DNA of 64,000 nucleotides, taken from assembly GCA_027622655.1 (NCBI GenBank), contig JAQBYI010000001.1, forward strand, positions 56,151 through 120,150. The letters run 5' to 3'. Source of the DNA: Gemmatimonadota bacterium. GTDB lineage: Bacteria > Gemmatimonadota > Gemmatimonadetes > Gemmatimonadales > Gemmatimonadaceae. The notes beneath the pieces are model-generated. The model did no database searches and was not told where the DNA came from. It saw only the letters and a program-made list of their open reading frames with translations. The stretch's first letter is position 1. Each line of letters starts with the position of its first letter. Below are positions 45,161-53,025 of this stretch, in pieces. The translations under genes were made by a program, and so were the position numbers.

Positions 45161-45261
45161 CGGACGCTCCCGCGGAAGTCGATTCCGATGTACGTTCACG
45201 CGCGACGGTGTGCGTGATCACGCCAACGCACACCACGTCGTTTTCACGCGAAGGAGGACCC

Positions 45262-45534
45262 ATGCCGCATCATCGCCGTCATCGTATCGCGCTTCGGATC
45301 GCCGCGCTCGTCGCGCTCGTCGCTCTGGCAGGCACGTCGGGCTGCATTAGCAACCCGCAGGCGCTGGCCATGCTGCAGGAGCAGCTCGACCAGGCCGCCG
45401 ACGCAGTCAACAGCATGAACGTCCACATGAGCATTCAGCAATCGTCGATCGATTCGCTCGTCGTCGTCGTCTCCAAACAGGACACCACGATCACGCGGCT
45501 CGCGAACCTCGCCGGCGTACAAGTCGTCAGGTGA
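45262..45534 (+). CDS. Small lipoprotein with coiled-coil region
   Basis: A 90-aa protein with a lipoprotein signal: basic start, hydrophobic stretch (LVALVALAG) and a lipobox-like TSGC (Cys 28). The mature part (ALAMLQEQLDQAADAVNSM, then DSLVVVVSKQDTTITRLANL) is helical with heptad character. AAGGAGG precedes the ATG. Its stop overlaps the GTG of the SGNH hydrolase (GTGA). Function unknown; size and design resemble small outer-membrane coiled-coil lipoproteins. Confidence 0.75.
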   Translation: MPHHRRHRIALRIAALVALVALAGTSGCISNPQALAMLQEQLDQAADAVNSMNVHMSIQQSSIDSLVVVVSKQDTTITRLANLAGVQVVR

Positions 45535-46136
45535 GCGCCGCCGCGTTTCTCGCGCTCGGCGACAGTTACACGATTGGCGAGCAGGTGGAGCCGGCCGAGC
45601 GCTGGCCCGTGCAGCTGGCGAGCCTACTGAGAGCCGCCGGTGCGGATGTCTCCGACCCTCGGATCATAGCTCGCACCGGCTGGACAACGGACGAACTTGC
45701 CGCCGGGATCGGGGCCGCGCACGTGACGGGACAGTACGCACTGGTCTCGCTCCTGATTGGAGTGAACAATCAGTATCGTGGGCGCAGCGCCGACGAATAC
45801 CAAGTGCAGTTTCGTGGCCTGCTCGACCTCGCGATCGGCTTTGCCGCGCCCGGGCCGGCGCGCGTGATCGTGCTCTCGATTCCGGATTGGGGCGTGATGC
45901 CGTTTGCCGAAGGGCGCGACCGCGAAAGGATCGGCCGCGAGATCGACGAGTTCAACGCGATTGCCAAGGCTGAAGTCGATCGCGCCGGCACGCACTGGGT
46001 GGACGTCACACCGATCTCACGCGCGATGCAGAGCGGCTGGGCCGCCACCGATGGACTGCACCCATCGGGCGCGCAGTACGCTGAATGGGCGAAGCTGGCA
46101 TTCGGCGTGGCGCGAGCGGCGCTCAGCGCGAATTAG
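45531..46136 (+). CDS. SGNH/GDSL-family hydrolase
   Basis: A 201-aa esterase-type SGNH hydrolase. Block I is LALGDSYTIGEQV (nucleophile Ser), block II has Gly in ARTGWTTDEL, block III is LLIGVNNQYRG (Asn) and block V is DGLHPSGAQYAEW (Asp and His). There is no signal peptide, so it is probably cytoplasmic. GTG start overlaps the lipoprotein stop. It is followed after 57 bases by the selenoprotein gene. Confidence 0.88.
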   Translation: MSAAAFLALGDSYTIGEQVEPAERWPVQLASLLRAAGADVSDPRIIARTGWTTDELAAGIGAAHVTGQYALVSLLIGVNNQYRGRSADEYQVQFRGLLDLAIGFAAPGPARVIVLSIPDWGVMPFAEGRDRERIGREIDEFNAIAKAEVDRAGTHWVDVTPISRAMQSGWAATDGLHPSGAQYAEWAKLAFGVARAALSAN

Positions 46137-46193
46137 CGCTACGGCATGTCTATCTTTCGGAAGTACCCGAACTCCAACACCAAGTCAGGGACT

Positions 46194-46430
46194 ATGCGCC
46201 TCTCAATCGAGTTCTGCGTTGTCTGACACTACGAACCACGAGCCGTCGGTCTGGCGGACGCCGTTCGCGAATACTTTCCTGAAGCCGAAATCGAGATGAT
46301 CGAATCCGGAGGCGGGCGATTTGAAGTGATGTTGGATGGCGTTCCGATATTCGAGAAGTCGAAGATCGGTCGGCACGCGCGCGCGGGCGAAATTCTGACA
46401 CTCATTCGCGAACGCGCGGCCGCGTCGTGA
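46194..46430 (+). CDS. SelW/Rdx-family selenoprotein with CxxU motif (TGA read as selenocysteine)
   Basis: A 78-residue thioredoxin-like Rdx (SelW/SelT/SelH) protein, readable only if the in-frame TGA at 46224-46226 is selenocysteine. MRLSIEFC is followed by VV, Sec11 and HYEPRA, giving C8-V-V-U11 at the CxxU position of SelW. After the TGA the frame continues without a break to a family-typical end: FEVMLDGVPIFEKSKIGRH, then AGEILTLIRERA. Homology on both sides of the TGA and a candidate SECIS just downstream argue against a pseudogene. AGGG precedes the ATG; an in-frame ATG 48 bases upstream lacks a binding site. The family has proposed redox roles. SelA, SelB and tRNA-Sec must be encoded elsewhere. 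Confidence 0.85.
46239..46267 (+). promoter_or_regulatory. Candidate bacterial SECIS element
   Basis: An RNA hairpin inside the coding sequence, starting 12 bases after the UGA: CGTC (46244-46247) pairs with GACG (46257-46260), extended by CGA/TCG (46239-46241 with 46265-46267) across a small internal mismatch. The 9-nt loop begins GGTCT, the same GGUCU that SelB recognises in the loop of the E. coli fdhF SECIS. The loop begins 21 nt after the UGA (18 nt in fdhF), inside the usual bacterial spacing. Confidence 0.65.
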
Positions 46431-46459
46431 CGTACGTGACCCGAGTCGCTGAGTAACGG

Positions 46460-47539
46460 ATGCGAATCGCAATCTCAACGGGCGGTGGCGACGCGCCCGG
46501 CCTGAACGCCGTGATTCGCGCGGCCGTGCTGTCGGCGCTCGACCGGGGATGGCACGTGCTCGGAATCCGGAAAGGATACGCAGGGCTCCTCGGCGATGAC
46601 GATGTGGTACCGCTCTCGCGCGACGACGTGCGGGGCATCGGCCACCTCGGCGGGACAATTCTTCGGACCACCAATCGGGGCAATCCGTTTTCGTATCCGG
46701 TCAAGCAGGCCGACGGGAGCTTCCATGAAGTCGACCGGTCGGATGAGCTCATCGAGAACGCGCGCAACCTGGGCATCAACGCCGTGGTCGCGATCGGCGG
46801 CGACGGCTCACTGCGCATCGCGCACCAGCTGTGGCAGAAGGGGCTGCGCGTCGTGGGCGTTCCCAAGACCATCGACAATGACGTGAGCGGCACGGTCACG
46901 ACGTTCGGATTCGACACCGCGGTTTCTACTGCGATGGAGGCGATCGACAAGCTGCACACCACCGCCGAGAGCCACGATCGGGTGATAGTGATGGAGGTGA
47001 TGGGACGGCATGCCGGTTTCATTGCGCTGCATTCGGGACTGTCGGGCGCGGCGCACGTGATTCTGATTCCCGAGATCCCCTACGACATCGAGAAGGTCTG
47101 TGAGGCCATCATGGAGCGCGAGCGCCGCGGTCGGTATTTCGACGTGGTCGTGGTGGCCGAAGGTGCACACGCCAAAGGCGGCGAGTCGTCCACAATCGGC
47201 GCGTCACTGCCGGGACAGGACCGGCGGGTGGGCGGAGTCGGCGAACGGGTTGCGCACGAGATTCAGGAGCGCACGGGAAAGGAGTGCCGATCGATCGTGC
47301 TTGGGCACTTGCAGCGCGGCGGCATGCCAACTGGCTACGACCGGTTACTTGCCACGCGATTCGGCGGCGCGGCGGTGGCCGCGGTAGATGCAGGGATGTG
47401 GGGTCACATGGTGGCTCTCAAGTCCCCTGACATCGTCACGATTCCAATCGACGAGGCGTTGAAGGCGCCGCGGCGCGTGGATCCCAACCACGATGTGGTC
47501 CGGACGGCGCGGCGCACGGGGATCAGTTTCGGGGACTGA
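46460..47539 (+). CDS. pfkA: 6-phosphofructokinase (group III, mixed-signature type)
   Basis: Phosphorylates fructose 6-phosphate in glycolysis. The 359-aa protein has GGGDAPGLNAVI at residues 8-19, GGDGS at 113-117, PKTIDNDV at 135-142 (substrate loop with the base Asp), MEVMGRHAGFIAL and GHLQRGGMPTGYD. The Gly of GGDGS (equivalent to E. coli Gly104) is the ATP-type residue, whereas Lys136 (E. coli position 124) is the PPi-type residue. This combination is known in group III actinobacterial-like enzymes, where ATP use is usual. It starts 29 bases after the selenoprotein stop and may share its transcript. Confidence 0.9.
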   Translation: MRIAISTGGGDAPGLNAVIRAAVLSALDRGWHVLGIRKGYAGLLGDDDVVPLSRDDVRGIGHLGGTILRTTNRGNPFSYPVKQADGSFHEVDRSDELIENARNLGINAVVAIGGDGSLRIAHQLWQKGLRVVGVPKTIDNDVSGTVTTFGFDTAVSTAMEAIDKLHTTAESHDRVIVMEVMGRHAGFIALHSGLSGAAHVILIPEIPYDIEKVCEAIMERERRGRYFDVVVVAEGAHAKGGESSTIGASLPGQDRRVGGVGERVAHEIQERTGKECRSIVLGHLQRGGMPTGYDRLLATRFGGAAVAAVDAGMWGHMVALKSPDIVTIPIDEALKAPRRVDPNHDVVRTARRTGISFGD

Positions 47540-47703
47540 CGGGCAATCTTCGGCCCGGCCTCTCGCGGATTCGCAGCAACCAGAACCTTCACTGGCCGCA
47601 CGGGTAATAGCCGTGTGGGGCTCGCGGGGGTTAAGATTGTGTCGGTTCCCCACCATGACTCGTCCCACCCAGGGAAGTCATTAGCAGCGTTGGAGGTTGA
47701 GTT

Positions 47704-48219
47704 GTGCGTGGCAGAATAATCGCGGCATCGGCCGCGGCCGTCCTGATGGCGCCGAGCGTGATGGCGCAGGGCAAGCCAGCAGACGAACAGGAAGTCGCCA
47801 TTCCGGTGAGCGCCATGCCTCCGGAAGGCATGTGTCGTTTGTGGCTCCTTGATGTGCCGGAGCGTCAGCAGCCGGCTCCGACCGATTGCGCGACTGCGCT
47901 CCGCACGCGGCCACGCAATGCCAAGCTGTTGTTCGGAAACCTCAGCGAGGAGGCCAAGCAGCCTCCAGCCACGCGGCTGATGTCACCGGCAACGGTTTCG
48001 AGCCGCGCACTGTTCGACGACCCCACCGCCCACCGCTGGGCGCTTCAGATTGTGGATTCGCGTGTGCAAATTGGAACGATGACCCCAACGCAAGCGATTC
48101 GGACCACGGCCGCGCAGGCCGTGCAGGGTGCGGTAGTTGGCGCGGCGCAAGGCTCAGCCGCCGCGGCAAAGGCCACACCGACCAAGGCAGCGATCAAGCC
48201 GCCCGACGAACGGCCGTAG
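47704..48219 (+). CDS. Exported hypothetical protein
   Basis: A 171-aa protein with a signal peptide (residues 4-22, ending VMAQG). The mature part carries CRLWLLDVPERQQPAPTDC, an RRNAKLLFG-like stretch, and an Ala-rich C-terminus (AVQGAVVGAAQGSAAAAKA). The two cysteines in the first block could form a disulfide. The segment MCRLWLLDVPERQQPAP resembles short motifs in small exported proteins of unknown function in this kind of genome. Start GTG. A 164-bp gap precedes it, in which I see no gene. Confidence 0.6.
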   Translation: MRGRIIAASAAAVLMAPSVMAQGKPADEQEVAIPVSAMPPEGMCRLWLLDVPERQQPAPTDCATALRTRPRNAKLLFGNLSEEAKQPPATRLMSPATVSSRALFDDPTAHRWALQIVDSRVQIGTMTPTQAIRTTAAQAVQGAVVGAAQGSAAAAKATPTKAAIKPPDERP

Positions 48220-48290
48220 CCGTCGACCGAGACAGACAGCTGCTCCGCAGCGTCCGCGATCCCTATCTGCCGCCGGACCACGACGCCTTT

Positions 48291-50993
48291 GTGACGTCGG
48301 GCGCGACGCGTCGCATCATTGTCATTGCGCCAACACGAGCGGCGTGCGAGACGATTGAACTGGCGTTCGCGCTTGACATCGAAACGCTGTTATGGCGTGA
48401 GCACGGTCCTGAGTTGACGGGGTTGGCCGAGCGATTTCGAGCGGAGGACACGGCGTTGGTGCCGGGATCGGCGCGGCGCGGATTCGGGATCGTTGCCGGC
48501 ACGGGCACCGGCAAAACACTCTCAATCAGGCCGATTGCAGAAGTGCTGCTTGGAGGGGGCGGAAGCGACAAGGCGGCTGACGCCACGCGGGCCGAGCAGG
48601 AGCCGGCGAACGGGCTTCGCGTTGGCGTTATCAACCGCGAACGTGAAGCAACGCCCGACTCGCCGACCTGGAACGTCGTAATTGTGACGACGGGAATCGC
48701 CCGGCGCTGGTTCCAGGACGGAGATATCCGTGCGCAGGACACGCTCGTGGTGGACGAGATCCATCAGACGAGCGCAGAGCTTGAACTCTGCCTCGCGCTC
48801 GGCAAGTGGGCGGGGTGCCGCTTTATCTGGCTTTCCGCGACGGTCGATCCGCGCTTCTATACGCGCTACCTCGATGCGGCGTCGGTGGTTGAGAGCAGTT
48901 CGTTCGATCCCGCCAAGGCTGCGGACGTACGAGTCGTGCACCGGGCGCCCTACACGTTTCTCGACGACAAATTCTTGCAGCAGGTGACTCGGGAGAAGCG
49001 TGGCGTCGGTGTCTTTCTTCCCACGCGCGCGGCAGTAGAGGAAGCTGCAGCTGGCGTCAGCGCGCGGTTCCCGCGCATCACGGCGCAGTTCTACCACGGT
49101 GGCGAGCCGATCCGCGTGATCCGGCCGTTTCTTGAGGGAACGGTGCAGAAGCCATACTTGCTGGCCATGACTGCGGCCGGGCAGAGCGCGCTCAACGTGC
49201 AGGGACTCGACACGGTGGTGATCGACGACACGCGTTTCGCGAACCTGGTCGAGCGCGGACGCAACGTGCTTACCAAGGTTCATCTCGGCGCGAACGAAAT
49301 CCTGCAGATGGCCGGCCGTGTGCATGGCCGCGTGTCCGGCGGGCGTGTGTTCATTCTCAGTGATCGCGATATCGAGTTCTCGGCGCTCAAGCCCACGGAG
49401 CCCGAGTTCCAGCTCGCCGGCGACAGCCAGCGCGTGGCGCTCACGTGCGCGGCGCTCGGCGTCCGAGCGGATGAACTCGACCTTCCGGTGCCTCTCGACA
49501 AAGCCAGCTATCGCAAAGCGCTAGACCTGATCGAGTCGCGCGGCATCGTGGAGAACGGCCGGCTGACGAACTACGGCAAGGCCGTCGAGGCGATGCCGGT
49601 TGACCGGCCGTGGGCCGAGTTGCTCGTGCATTGCGATGACGCGCTGCTTCCCTACGTAGCCGTGATGGCCGGGATCGAGTCGCTGCACCGGATGACGCGC
49701 GATGATCGTGACCTCAGCGGGTTGATCGTACGGGGAAGCGACAATCTGACCGCATACAACGTGTACGCCGACGCGTATTCAGCGTGCGGATACGTTGGTG
49801 AGGTGTACGGCTTGCCGCGCCACCTCTTCGACGACAGCGTGGAGACCTGGGCTGAGCGCCGTGGAGTGCTCGTGAAGTCGATGGAAGATGCCGCGCTTGC
49901 GATGGCGAGCATTTATCGCGCGGTACGACTCCCCTTGCCGCAGCAGATGCCGCAGGCCACCGAGGCCGTTGAGCGGCGTTTTGTCGATTTACTGGCGAAG
50001 CTGCAACCGTTTGATCTCGTCATCGATGAACTGACGGCGACCGGTGAGGAGGCGCGGGTATCCAAGACCAGCGTGGCCGGGAGCTGGGGCCCGGTGTGCG
50101 GCAACCTGCGTTTCTTCGCCGACAAGTTCGGCGTTCCGCGCGCTGCGATTGAAGGGACGAACGTTCCGCTGTCGCTGGTGAAGCGGTACGCGACATCGAG
50201 CAAGCCGACGCTTGTGTTCGATGCGAAGCACAAGCATGCGCCGCTCGCGATGGAGCGACGTGTCACGTATTTCGGGTTCGAGCTCGAGCGGGAACGCGAG
50301 GCGGTTCACGACTTCCCTCCCGGCCAGGAGGCCGAGGCGCGAGCGGTCCTGGCCGGCGCGCTGGCGCGCGGGGAGGCGCGGCACGCCGCTGTTCCACGCA
50401 ACCAGCATGCGATCGAGCAGGTTCGTGAAACGTGGCGTCGCAGCGGCGGAGCGACTGCACGGCTCGGTCAGGCCGAACTCACCGCGTGGTATGAGGTACA
50501 ACTGGCCGACGTACGAAGCCTGCACGACTTTCGCGCGAAGCCTCTTCGGCTCGATGCCGACGACTTCGTGCCGCGGGAAGAGCGCGAACGGTTCGCGGAA
50601 CTGCCGGGCGCCGCGGAGATTCGCGGGCGGAACTGCCCGATTCACTATGAAGTCGAAGAGACGCCCCCCGATGAAGTTCGCGGTGTACTCCGTATCGTGT
50701 TGCCCGAAAAGATCGCGCGGGGTCTCGTGGCCGAAGAGCTTCCCGAGTTCGATCGTCCGGTGCGCTTCACGGTCACGCGAGGAGCGCGGGGTTCTGTGCG
50801 TGCGGGTTCGCTGGATGAGCTGCACGACGCGCTGGCGCGACCGTACACGGACGACGAGATTGCCCGCGACTCAGGGCGTGGGCCGCGGCGCGGTGGCGGG
50901 AACGATCGTGGCCGGGACGGTCGGCGCGGCAAGGGGACGCAGCGGCCGGGATCGCCGTCGGGGCGGGGAAAGCGGCGGGGCCGCGACCGGTAG
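48291..50993 (+). CDS. DEAH/HrpA-like RNA helicase with basic C-terminal tail
   Basis: An SF2 helicase of about 900 aa. Walker A is IVAGTGTGKTLSIRP, Walker B is the DEIH form in LVVDEIHQTS, then WLSATVDPRFY (motif III), GVFLPTRAAVEE (motif IV) and QMAGRVHGRVSGG in place of the usual QRxGRxGR (motif VI). The C-terminal region contains an OB-type segment and ends in an Arg/Gly-rich tail (RGPRRGGGNDRGRDG). The start is uncertain: the GTG used here lies inside a plausible N-terminal strand, and the frame stays open upstream without a better start. The DPYLPPDHDAF segment just before it looks genuine, so a few N-terminal residues may be missing. Confidence 0.75.
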   Translation: MTSGATRRIIVIAPTRAACETIELAFALDIETLLWREHGPELTGLAERFRAEDTALVPGSARRGFGIVAGTGTGKTLSIRPIAEVLLGGGGSDKAADATRAEQEPANGLRVGVINREREATPDSPTWNVVIVTTGIARRWFQDGDIRAQDTLVVDEIHQTSAELELCLALGKWAGCRFIWLSATVDPRFYTRYLDAASVVESSSFDPAKAADVRVVHRAPYTFLDDKFLQQVTREKRGVGVFLPTRAAVEEAAAGVSARFPRITAQFYHGGEPIRVIRPFLEGTVQKPYLLAMTAAGQSALNVQGLDTVVIDDTRFANLVERGRNVLTKVHLGANEILQMAGRVHGRVSGGRVFILSDRDIEFSALKPTEPEFQLAGDSQRVALTCAALGVRADELDLPVPLDKASYRKALDLIESRGIVENGRLTNYGKAVEAMPVDRPWAELLVHCDDALLPYVAVMAGIESLHRMTRDDRDLSGLIVRGSDNLTAYNVYADAYSACGYVGEVYGLPRHLFDDSVETWAERRGVLVKSMEDAALAMASIYRAVRLPLPQQMPQATEAVERRFVDLLAKLQPFDLVIDELTATGEEARVSKTSVAGSWGPVCGNLRFFADKFGVPRAAIEGTNVPLSLVKRYATSSKPTLVFDAKHKHAPLAMERRVTYFGFELEREREAVHDFPPGQEAEARAVLAGALARGEARHAAVPRNQHAIEQVRETWRRSGGATARLGQAELTAWYEVQLADVRSLHDFRAKPLRLDADDFVPREERERFAELPGAAEIRGRNCPIHYEVEETPPDEVRGVLRIVLPEKIARGLVAEELPEFDRPVRFTVTRGARGSVRAGSLDELHDALARPYTDDEIARDSGRGPRRGGGNDRGRDGRRGKGTQRPGSPSGRGKRRGRDR

Positions 50994-51042
50994 CCGGGAT
51001 CCATGCGAATCACGGCCAGCGTGATCGTCGTGTGGACCAAAC

Positions 51043-51714
51043 TCAAAGTGATGCGTTGACCTTCCGCAGTTTCTGACGATGCCGTGCGGCCTTGGCCCGG
51101 TTGCCGCACGTTGCCATTTCACACCAGCGGCGCTTGCCGTTCCGGCTGGCATCATAAAACACCCGTCCGCAGCGCGGACTGGCGCACGTGCGGATTCGGC
51201 GCTGTTCATCTGCCACGAGCGTATCGGCTGCCGACTCGATTACTGGCACGAGCAGGCCGGCAAAGACGTCTCCGACGGTCACGAAGCTTCGTACGAAGCC
51301 GCCGTCAGATCTTGGTTCGACGCGCCGGCTGCCGGCGCTGCGGCCCAGGATACGATTGATCTCGGAAATCGCGGCCTCCACCGGCCGCCGGTCCGGTCCG
51401 GCGCTGTGTTCGGCGAGCGAGCGGAGCACGTTCCGCAGGCGGCGGGCTTCGTGGAGCGCGGCGCTTGCCGCGGTTGGCTGCTGTTGCGCGCGGCGCAGCA
51501 TCGCCATCGCGCGTTCACCATCGAGCACGCGCGCGGCGCCAAGCCAGTGCACATAGGTGTCGAAGCTATCGAGTGCGTCGGCGAGTCTCGCACCCGTGCG
51601 CACCGCGCGGTCGCAGTTCACGAAGTCGAGCCAGAGGCGTTCACCTACGAAATGCGTGAATTCTTCGGGCAGTGAACGCACGGCGGGTTCGTATGGAAGG
51701 ACGGCGGTTGCCAT
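51043..51714 (-). CDS. CGNR zinc-finger transcription factor with ABATE domain
   Basis: A 223-aa regulator. The N-terminal helical ABATE-type domain (ERLWLDFVNCDRAVRTG; DALDSFDTYVHWL) probably senses stress. The C-terminal CGNR zinc finger is complete: CASPRCGRVFYD, then RRWCEMATCGNRAKAARHR (four Cys plus the CGNR name motif), followed by a basic tail. The ATG giving MATAVLPYEP was chosen; the longer frame adds a non-conserved hydrophobic leader. It lies next to the stress-protein gene, so co-regulation is possible. Confidence 0.88.
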   Translation of the reverse strand: MATAVLPYEPAVRSLPEEFTHFVGERLWLDFVNCDRAVRTGARLADALDSFDTYVHWLGAARVLDGERAMAMLRRAQQQPTAASAALHEARRLRNVLRSLAEHSAGPDRRPVEAAISEINRILGRSAGSRRVEPRSDGGFVRSFVTVGDVFAGLLVPVIESAADTLVADEQRRIRTCASPRCGRVFYDASRNGKRRWCEMATCGNRAKAARHRQKLRKVNASL

Positions 51715-51810
51715 GGTGTGGTTGCTCCCTATGGAAAGAAGAATGAGGAAAGGCGAGGTAACAGCGTGCACCGAAACTCGGCTCGCCCGGTGCACACCGT
51801 CGCCGCGTCG

Positions 51811-52780
51811 TTATGCAGTGGGTCCCGATACTGTTGTGGCGAACATGCGTGCCGATTCTCCTTCGTCCGTCACCTCGTGCGGTGGTCGCCAGCAATACAC
51901 CGGACGGCCGCCGGCACGCAGGACTTTGTCCGCCACAGACGCCATGAACAGTCGGGAAAGTCCACGCCCATGGGTGGCCATCGCGATGAGATCCGGCTTG
52001 GTGGTCGTGATCCGGTCGAGGATCGCGCGCGTCGGACTGGTCGCGACTTCGACGCACACGGTGACATGGAGCCCGGCGAAGCGCAGCTCTTCCGCGATCC
52101 GGTCGAGTTCCGTCTTGGCCAGATCTGCGGCCGCGTCGATACCGAACCGGTCCACGTGGCCGCTCTGCACCGCGGTCAACGCATCACCGACCCACGGCGG
52201 GGCGACAACGCGGTAAAGGTCCACCGTACTCTCGGCAGCGGTGGCGAGTTCCCGCACGTGCGGAAGAATCGCTGCGGCAGTCTCGCTTCCATACAACCGG
52301 AACCATGATGTGGCGCAGGTTGATCGGCTCGGAGATGGCCTGTTCCGACATCGCCAGTACCGGGCATGGCGAGTGGCGGATGATCGCGTCGGCAACGCTT
52401 CCGAGCCACTGTGCCGCCCAGCCGCCGTGTCCGTGCGTCGTGCAGACGATAGCGTGTGCGTTTCGTTGCCCGGCCGCTGCGACAACCTCGTCAGCGGGCA
52501 TCCCTACTCGGACTTCGAACGTGACCGTCAGCTTCGTGTCGGCGCTCGTGTCGGCCGCTTTCTTCATGAGCCACTTGTGTGCGCCATCGCGGATCTGGGT
52601 ATCCCAGGCCGGATCGGGAAAAGCGACCGGCGATTCTGCCGCGGAGTAGGCCAACACCGGCACGTGAACCCGCACAAGGTGGATGGAGGCGCCCAGCAGA
52701 CGTGCAAGAACCGCGGCGCGGGCGAGGGCCTCGTTGGCCAGGTCGGAGCCGTCCAGAGGGACAACGATCGGGCGTGTCAT
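51811..52780 (-). pseudogene. Universal stress protein, two UspA domains, frameshifted between them
   Basis: A tandem UspA protein of about 322 aa if one base is removed. Domain 1 starts MTRPIVVPLDGSDLANEAL and contains the ATP-loop pattern TTHGHGGWAAQWLGSVAD and RHSPCPVLA. Domain 2 would start NLRHIMVPVDGSETAAAIL, but an extra A on the plus strand at 52293 breaks it after HIMVPV. The second frame then continues GSETAAAILPHVRELA ... MATHGRGLSRLFMASVAD to a normal end. Both domains keep the G-2x-G-9x-G(S) ATP signature or close variants. Either a real truncation (domain 1 alone) or an indel error. GGGAGATCC precedes the ATG. Confidence 0.8.
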
Positions 52781-53025
52781 TGGATCTCCCGTCGGCGCTG
52801 GTATAGTGTCGCGGGCGATGATCTCCGCGCGCACCTCGCCGACACTGCTATCCTACCAGCCCGTTACTCGCCCCGAAGTCGGACAACCTCCTTACCGGTT
52901 GCGGTGGAACTCCCTACGTCGCCGGACCCTGCCCGAATCCCCGGCGCGTCAGCGTCCCCAGCCCTTGCCCTGCATTCGGTGACCAATGATGATCGCGATG
53001 ACCGCGAAACCGGACCGTAGCTGGG

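Noticed and set aside
47540..47703. A terminator or riboswitch after the phosphofructokinase gene
   Set aside because: No stem followed by a T run, and no recognisable aptamer pattern.
47886..48219. N-terminal extension of the HrpA-like helicase overlapping the exported protein gene
   Set aside because: Its sequence is the shadow of the exported-protein gene in another frame and shows no helicase features.
52839..52875. A strong AAGGAGGT on the minus strand upstream of the stress-protein gene
   Set aside because: Only a very short frame follows it; no coding or leader-peptide pattern supports it.
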